A DNA stretch of 7,708 nt from Nitrospiria bacterium (GTDB lineage Bacteria; Nitrospirota; CAKKRA01; 9FT-COMBO-42-15), in assembly GCA_919903585.1 (NCBI GenBank), contig CAKKST010000145.1:1-7708 (forward strand), given 5' to 3'. Shown in pieces: positions 6,130 through 7,708 of this stretch. The translations under genes were made by a program, and so were the position numbers. Below the pieces are notes generated by a model that saw only the letters and a program-made list of their open reading frames with translations, ran no database searches and was not told the DNA's origin. Each line of letters opens with the position of its first letter. Within the stretch, counting starts at the first letter, position 1.

Positions 6130-6261
6130 TCACCCTCCCCTAACCCCTCCCGTCAAGGGAGGGGCTGTAGGGCAAGGCTTTAGCCTTGCAAAAAAGCAAC
6201 CCTAAAGGGTTGCCCTACAAAAATTCCCTCTCCCCTTGCGGGAGAGGGCAAGGGTGAGGGG
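6130..6261. repeat. Composite multi-hairpin intergenic repeat, copy 2
   Basis: A 132-bp element between argG and argH, the same orientation and module order as the copy at 707-844. It starts TCACCCTCCCC and ends AGGGTGAGGGG directly against the argG TAA. Hairpins: CCCCTCCC with GGGAGGGG (6144-6151 with 6157-6164, loop GTCAA, shortened relative to copy 1), GCAAGGCT with AGCCTTGC (6172-6179 with 6182-6189), GCAACCC with GGGTTGC (6196-6202 with 6207-6213), and CCCTCTCCC with GGGAGAGGG (6226-6234 with 6240-6248). The two halves flanking the hairpins are almost unchanged between copies. As it sits inside an operon it must be transcribed as a structured spacer RNA. Confidence 0.9.
6218..6248 (-). 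terminator. Possible intrinsic terminator/attenuator hairpin inside repeat copy 2
   Basis: On the minus strand the 9-bp hairpin 6240-6248/6226-6234 is followed by AATTTTTG, a five-T tract, only about 14 nt after the argG stop. This fits a weak Rho-independent terminator. argH lies downstream and no clear promoter was seen between, so full termination would starve argH. Partial read-through, or a role in processing or 3'-end protection of argG mRNA, is more likely. Confidence 0.33.
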
Positions 6262-7455
6262 TTATCTTCTGATCTTCAACCTCAGTGCATTCAGCCTAAT
6301 AAAGCCCTCTGCATCCTTCTGATTATAAACAGTATCCTCTTCAAATGTTGCAAGCTCTGACTTATATAATGATACAGGCGATCTTCTGCCGACAACATAA
6401 CAGTTGCCTTTATACAGCTTCAGCCGCACTGTTCCTGTTACATTCTTCTGTGATTCATCTATTGCCTTTTGCAGCATATCCCTTTCAGGCGAGAACCAGT
6501 AGCCATAATACACAAGCTCAGCGTAACGGGGCATTAATGAATCTCGCAGGTGCATTACCTCCCTGTCCATTGTTATGGACTCCACAGCACGGTGCGCAGT
6601 ATGAAGTATTGTGCCGCCCGGCGTCTCATATACACCGCGTGATTTTATCCCCACATAACGGTTCTCAACCATATCCACCCTGCCTATGCCATTTCTGCCG
6701 CCTATCTTATTCAACTCAGTCAATAATTTTGCAGGAGACATCTTCTTGTTATTTATGGCAGCAGGGTTTCCATTTTTAAATGTTAGCTCAATATATGTTG
6801 GTTTATTCGGCGACTTCTCTGCCGGCACACTCATGGTATACATATCAGACGGCGGCTCTGCCCATGGGTCTTCAAGTATCCCTCCTTCATAGCTTATATG
6901 AAAGAGATTTCTGTCCGTGCTGTATGGTTTTTCCTTTGTTGCTGCAACAGGGATATTATGGAGCTCGGCATATTCAATAAGCCCCTGCCTTGATTTAAAA
7001 TCCCACTCCCTCCAAGGCGCGATGATCTTTATCTTTGGATTAAGCGCCATGTATGTTAACTCAAAGCGCACCTGATCATTTCCCTTGCCTGTTGCGCCAT
7101 GGGCAACTGCATCCGCGCCCTCTTTGTTTGCTATTTCTATCTGGCGCTTTGCAATAAGCGGCCTTGCAATGGATGTCCCGAGTAGATAGCTCCCTTCATA
7201 AATTGCATTTGCGCGGAGCATGGGGAAGATAAAGTCCCTGACAAATTCCTCCCGCAGGTCTTCAATGTATATCTTGCCGGCGCCTGTATTTAATGCCTTC
7301 TTGCGTAAAGGCGTGAGCTCTTCACCCTGCCCGAGGTCAGCAGCAAAGGCGATTACCTCGCAATGATAGTTCTCCTTCAGCCATTTTATTGCAACAGATG
7401 TGTCAAGACCGCCTGAATATGCAAGTACAACTTTTTTGATATTCCCACTTTTCAT
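6262..7455 (-). CDS. argG: Argininosuccinate synthase
   Basis: Condenses citrulline and aspartate with ATP to argininosuccinate, releasing AMP and pyrophosphate; cytoplasmic, tetrameric in the family. The 397-aa product has normal length for the non-E. coli type. It carries the N-type ATP pyrophosphatase loop AYSGGLDTS (12-20) and the nucleotide/citrulline segment HGATGKGNDQVRFE (119-132). Also present are YSTDRNLFHISYEGG (178-192) and the substrate-loop region ENRYVGIKSRGVYETPGG (264-281). The ATG at 7455 overlaps the argF stop (ATGA), with AAGG 8 nt upstream, so translation is probably coupled to argF. The TAA stop abuts the large repeat, so the gene end coincides with the repeat boundary. 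Sequence intact. Confidence 0.98.
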   Translation of the reverse strand: MKSGNIKKVVLAYSGGLDTSVAIKWLKENYHCEVIAFAADLGQGEELTPLRKKALNTGAGKIYIEDLREEFVRDFIFPMLRANAIYEGSYLLGTSIARPLIAKRQIEIANKEGADAVAHGATGKGNDQVRFELTYMALNPKIKIIAPWREWDFKSRQGLIEYAELHNIPVAATKEKPYSTDRNLFHISYEGGILEDPWAEPPSDMYTMSVPAEKSPNKPTYIELTFKNGNPAAINNKKMSPAKLLTELNKIGGRNGIGRVDMVENRYVGIKSRGVYETPGGTILHTAHRAVESITMDREVMHLRDSLMPRYAELVYYGYWFSPERDMLQKAIDESQKNVTGTVRLKLYKGNCYVVGRRSPVSLYKSELATFEEDTVYNQKDAEGFIRLNALRLKIRR

Positions 7456-7708
7456 TTCATCAACCTTACCATCACTGCCTTTTGTGTATGCAAACGGTTC
7501 TCTGCCTGATCAAAGATAACAGAATTTGGTCCTTCCATAGCATCCGCAGTTATCTCTTCTCCCCTGTGCGCAGGCAGGCAGTGCATAATGAGTACATCAG
7601 GTTTTGCAACATTTAACAGCTTTTTATTTATCTGATAACCCTTAAATGCCTTTACCCTTTTCTTATGCTCCTTTTCCTGTCCCATGCTCGCCCACACATC
7701 TGTATAAA
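7452..7708 (-). CDS. argF: Ornithine carbamoyltransferase, C-terminal part (5' end off window)
   Basis: Transfers the carbamoyl group from carbamoyl phosphate to ornithine, making citrulline for ArgG. Only the last 84 residues are inside the window, reading through the right edge without a start. They begin YTDVWASMGQE, a hallmark of ornithine carbamoyltransferases, and contain the catalytic HCLPAHRGEEIT block, whose Cys and Arg bind the ornithine and carbamoyl groups. The C-terminal helix (RLHTQKAVMVRLMK) ends normally. Aspartate carbamoyltransferase is excluded by the DVWASMG and HCLPAHR sequences. The stop overlaps the argG start by 4 nt. The missing N-terminal part would carry the carbamoyl-phosphate STRT motif. 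Confidence 0.96.
   Translation of the reverse strand, partial: YTDVWASMGQEKEHKKRVKAFKGYQINKKLLNVAKPDVLIMHCLPAHRGEEITADAMEGPNSVIFDQAENRLHTQKAVMVRLMK

Noticed and set aside
707..6261. CRISPR array or insertion sequence based on the repeated segments
   Set aside because: Only two large copies, 5.3 kb apart, with internal hairpins and no spacer periodicity, cas gene or transposase.
6345..6779. Plus-strand open frame of 144 codons opposite argG
   Set aside because: Antisense to intact argG, Cys/His/Ser-rich composition typical of a complementary-strand artefact.
7452..7708. Aspartate carbamoyltransferase as an alternative for the right-edge fragment
   Set aside because: TDVWASMGQE and HCLPAHRGEE are ornithine carbamoyltransferase motifs, and the fragment overlaps argG.

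Overview
All protein-coding genes in this 7.7 kb window lie on the minus strand, so transcription runs from the right edge to the left. The proteins are bacterial: a complete argF-argG-argH tail, an SACGRKGDP-type lipoprotein, a cobalamin radical SAM enzyme, an amino acid dehydrogenase and an aldehyde dehydrogenase. Base composition looks moderate. The intergenic gaps carry GC-rich multi-hairpin repeats of the GTAGGGGC / CCCTCACCC kind. Such repeats are familiar from draft genomes of uncultivated anaerobic or subsurface bacteria (for example Nitrospirota or Desulfobacterota-like lineages). The phylum is only a guess, because the window has no rRNA or other marker gene.

Right part (about 7708 to 3891) is an arginine-biosynthesis operon tail: the C-terminal end of argF (ornithine carbamoyltransferase), argG (argininosuccinate synthase, overlapping argF by 4 nt), argH (argininosuccinate lyase) and a small FN3-type lipoprotein. 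ArgF, ArgG and ArgH take ornithine plus carbamoyl phosphate through citrulline and argininosuccinate to arginine and fumarate. A 132-bp multi-hairpin repeat sits between argG and argH. A different two-hairpin repeat sits between argH and the lipoprotein gene and supplies the argH stop codon.

Middle part (3890 to 2063): a gene with its own plausible sigma70 promoter encodes a B12-binding radical SAM protein of about 581 aa. Its last 100 or so residues read like a STAS domain whose usual phosphoacceptor serine is missing. This architecture is the most unusual thing in the window.

Left part (2062 to 1): a second plausible promoter drives a 365-aa Glu/Leu/Phe/Val-family dehydrogenase. Its substrate-pocket sequence resembles leucine/phenylalanine dehydrogenases more than glutamate dehydrogenase. 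A second copy (138 bp) of the large repeat follows, then the N-terminal 231 residues of an aldehyde dehydrogenase cut by the window edge. The last two genes could form an amino-acid catabolic pair, but this is inference.

No tRNA, rRNA, CRISPR array, transposase or phage gene was seen. No stretch longer than about 160 bp lacks a gene; the larger gaps are almost entirely filled by the repeats.
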